A DNA stretch of 64,000 bases. Source: Chloroflexota bacterium. Its GTDB lineage: Bacteria; Chloroflexota; Limnocylindria; Limnocylindrales; CSP1-4. The position numbers were made by a program, and so were the translations under genes. The notes beneath the pieces were generated by a model that worked only from the letters and a program-made list of their open reading frames with translations, made no database searches and was not told the DNA's origin. Within the stretch, counting starts at the first letter, position 1; the number at the start of each line of letters is the position of its first letter. Shown here piece after piece: positions 62,521-64,000 of the stretch. Location: positions 1 through 64,000 of the forward strand of contig JAICUI010000005.1 in assembly GCA_025935925.1 (NCBI GenBank). Direction: 5' to 3'.

Positions 62521-63474
62521 ATGAGCCTGCTCCTCGTCGTCGCGCGTCCGTCACGCCCGTCGTCCGGCGAGCCGCTTCCGGTCGCCGGAGACGCGGACCA
62601 GGCGGCCGCGACCGCCACCGCACGCGCGGACGTCTGGCAGGCCGTCCGGCACGAGGTCGCGGAGCTGCGCGGCGCGCGTTCGATGGCCGCCGCGGGCGTC
62701 TCGCCCGGCGCGCTCGACGCCCTCGCGCGGGCCATCGCCGACGACCCCGAGGACCCGTCCGTCCGCTACGCCGCGGACGCCGACGAGGCCGTCGCCGATG
62801 CCGAGGCCGCGATCGAGGCCGGCGCGCGCGCGATCGCCGTCGTGCCCGTCGCGCTCGCGCTCGACGAGGACGAGGACGGGCTGGCGGCACCGAGCCTGGC
62901 GCATCTCCACGACCGGCTCGACGAGCTCGCCCGGAACCATCCCGGCGTCGACGTGCAGTACGTCGGCCCGCCGTACCACGCGGTCCCGGCGCTGGAATCC
63001 GCGATCGCCGCGCTGCGGCCCGTGGATTCGGAGGAGCCGCAGCTGCTCGCCGCGGCGATCCAGCGTGCGTTCGGCGGCGATCTCGATCGATTCGGCCGGT
63101 TCATGAGCGCGCTCCAGGCGGGCGTGCCGCCCGGCACGCGGCTCGTCCTGCGCGGGAGCGCCGTCCAGGGCGAGTCGTACAAGACGGGCGAGCCGTTCGA
63201 CGCGCGCGGACCCGGGACGAGCGACCTCGACGTGGTGCTGATCGGCGAGGACGCGATGGCGGCGTGGGAGCCCGAGGCGTTCTACATCCCCGGCGTGAAC
63301 ACCCAGCCGCTCTACGACGACGCGCCGGATCTCGCCCATCCGCGCCTCGAGCGCGCCCGGCGCGAGGCCCAGGAGGCCGCCGGGCGGCCGGTGTCGCTGC
63401 AGGCGATGTCGCGCTGGTTCCTCGACCTCCGCTCGGGTTTGCAAGGGACGCCATACGTGGTTCTCGGCGGCTGA
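62521..63474 (+). CDS. CbiX-like domain fused to a nucleotidyltransferase domain
   Basis: In this 317-residue protein, residues ~45-165 resemble a CbiX/sirohydrochlorin chelatase half (IEAGARAIAVVPVALA; ELARNHPGVDVQYVGPPY), but the metal-binding His motif is replaced by acidic residues. Residues ~195-317 look like a Pol-beta-type nucleotidyltransferase: VLRGSAVQGESY then GPGTSDLDVVLIG supplying the GS and D-x-D motifs. The substrate is unknown. It has no HEPN partner next to it. An EEP-family gene follows after 16 bases. Confidence 0.72.
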   Translation: MSLLLVVARPSRPSSGEPLPVAGDADQAAATATARADVWQAVRHEVAELRGARSMAAAGVSPGALDALARAIADDPEDPSVRYAADADEAVADAEAAIEAGARAIAVVPVALALDEDEDGLAAPSLAHLHDRLDELARNHPGVDVQYVGPPYHAVPALESAIAALRPVDSEEPQLLAAAIQRAFGGDLDRFGRFMSALQAGVPPGTRLVLRGSAVQGESYKTGEPFDARGPGTSDLDVVLIGEDAMAAWEPEAFYIPGVNTQPLYDDAPDLAHPRLERARREAQEAAGRPVSLQAMSRWFLDLRSGLQGTPYVVLGG

Positions 63475-63490
63475 CCCCTACCATCGCGTG

Positions 63491-64000
63491 GTGCGCGTCG
63501 TCTCGTACAACATCCGCTTCGGGGGCGGACGACGGGTCGCCCTCATCGGCGCGGTCCTTGCCTCGCTGCGGCCGGACGTCGTCCTGCTCCAGGAGGCGAC
63601 GGACCCGATCGCCGTCGATCGCATCGCTCGCGGCGCCGGGCTGCCGCACGTCTTCCGGCGGCCGGGCTGGAGCGTGGCGGCGCTGACCCGGGACGAGCCC
63701 GACGACCTCGAATGGCACCGGCCCGGCCGCGCGCGCGGGTTCCTGGAGGTCGACCCCGCCGGCGCCGACGGGATGCGGCTGCTCGGGATGCACCTCCCGG
63801 CCGGGCTGTCGCAGCGCGGCGAGCGCGCGAGGTTGCGGAGCGTGGAGTCGCTGCTGGACTGGGCTGGCGGCGAGGCCGACGACCGGACGCTGATCGTCGG
63901 CGACCTCAACTCCGTGGCGCGCGGCGACGCGCCGGTCGTGCGCGGCATGCCGCTGTGGCTGCGGCTGCTGCTGCGGTTCGACGGCGGGATCCGGTTCGAG
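63491..64000 (+). CDS. endonuclease/exonuclease/phosphatase family protein, truncated by the window
   Basis: The first 170 residues of an EEP-superfamily hydrolase are present; the frame is open at the window edge. Seen: RVVSYNIRFGGG (the N-terminal Asn), DVVLLQEATD with metal-binding Glu, LLGMHLPAGLSQRGERARL and LIVGDLNSVA with GDLN. The C-terminal catalytic His is beyond 64000. Members are DNases, sphingomyelinases or phosphatases. A TACCAT box ends six bases before the GTG at 63491; a second GTG at 63488 is less well spaced. Confidence 0.85.
   Translation, partial: MRVVSYNIRFGGGRRVALIGAVLASLRPDVVLLQEATDPIAVDRIARGAGLPHVFRRPGWSVAALTRDEPDDLEWHRPGRARGFLEVDPAGADGMRLLGMHLPAGLSQRGERARLRSVESLLDWAGGEADDRTLIVGDLNSVARGDAPVVRGMPLWLRLLLRFDGGIRFE

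Noticed and set aside
62521-63474. MNT-HEPN toxin-antitoxin or CD-NTase defence system
   Set aside because: No HEPN, effector or other defence gene is adjacent; neighbours are metabolic and EEP-family genes.

Overview
The window is a 64 kb piece of a very GC-rich (about 70% or more), gene-dense bacterial chromosome. No rRNA or ribosomal-protein marker is present, so taxonomy is inference. The mix fits a free-living Chloroflexota of the Limnocylindria/Ellin6529 type better than a classical actinobacterium, though an actinobacterium is not excluded. It includes an F420-type luciferase-like oxidoreductase, nickel superoxide dismutase, GH57 and GH13 glucan enzymes, LysM and TPM-domain surface proteins, DUF190/CrcB and an orphan CpaF ATPase. 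Many genes have a TANNNT -10 box 6-9 bases before the start codon, so much of the transcription is probably leaderless. I see no insertion sequence, CRISPR array or prophage; the 'phage holin' families here are ordinary small membrane proteins. The first ~120 bases are poly-G and look like an assembly end.

Layout. 0.3-5 kb: exonuclease III with two ACT-domain proteins, a Cys-less ArsC/Spx-like protein, a LOG-family hydrolase, an EamA transporter and a Rieske protein. 5-7.4 kb: a three-gene membrane/stress operon ending in a bidirectional terminator. 7.4-12 kb: MFS exporter with its MarR regulator, a divergent LLM oxidoreductase and a SIS-domain protein. 12-13 kb: Ni-SOD and its maturation protease. 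13.3-18 kb: band-7, LysM, NTF2-like and TPM proteins. 18.2-21.9 kb: homocysteine methyltransferase/MTHFR fusion, lysA and a holin-like protein. 22-24 kb: a DUF885 peptidase-like protein. 24.3-37 kb: storage-glucan island (GH13 amylase, GntR regulator with a divergent 39-residue membrane protein, two GH57 enzymes, glycogen phosphorylase, glycogen synthase). 37-44.9 kb: ACT protein, sortase-like protein lacking its Cys, AlkZ-like protein, PAS protein, tRNA-Gly, deoxyribosyltransferase, ribokinase and a holin/phosphatase fusion. 45-50 kb: a CpaF-RidA fusion, a DUF4395 protein behind a candidate leaderless Cys peptide, and a two-component pair whose kinase is fused to a SAM methyltransferase. 50-57.5 kb: FtsH, nickel transporter plus Fur-family regulator, DUF427, serine hydrolase, DUF190/CrcB and FabI. 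57.6-64 kb: M14 carboxypeptidase, aldehyde dehydrogenase plus class III aminotransferase, a CbiX-like/nucleotidyltransferase fusion and a truncated EEP-family gene.

How the genes work together. Glucan synthesis (GlgA), phosphorolysis (GlgP) and hydrolysis or transfer (two GH57, one GH13) are encoded side by side; GlgC and GlgB are not in the window. Nickel uptake with a Fur-family regulator (53-54.6 kb) plausibly feeds Ni-SOD (12.5-13 kb). The aldehyde dehydrogenase and aminotransferase look like a GABA/omega-amino acid catabolic pair under a palindromic operator.

The most unusual items are the methyltransferase-histidine kinase fusion overlapping its response regulator, the CpaF-RidA fusion, and the GntR-associated small membrane protein unit with a textbook promoter, operator-like repeat and UUCG-loop terminator.
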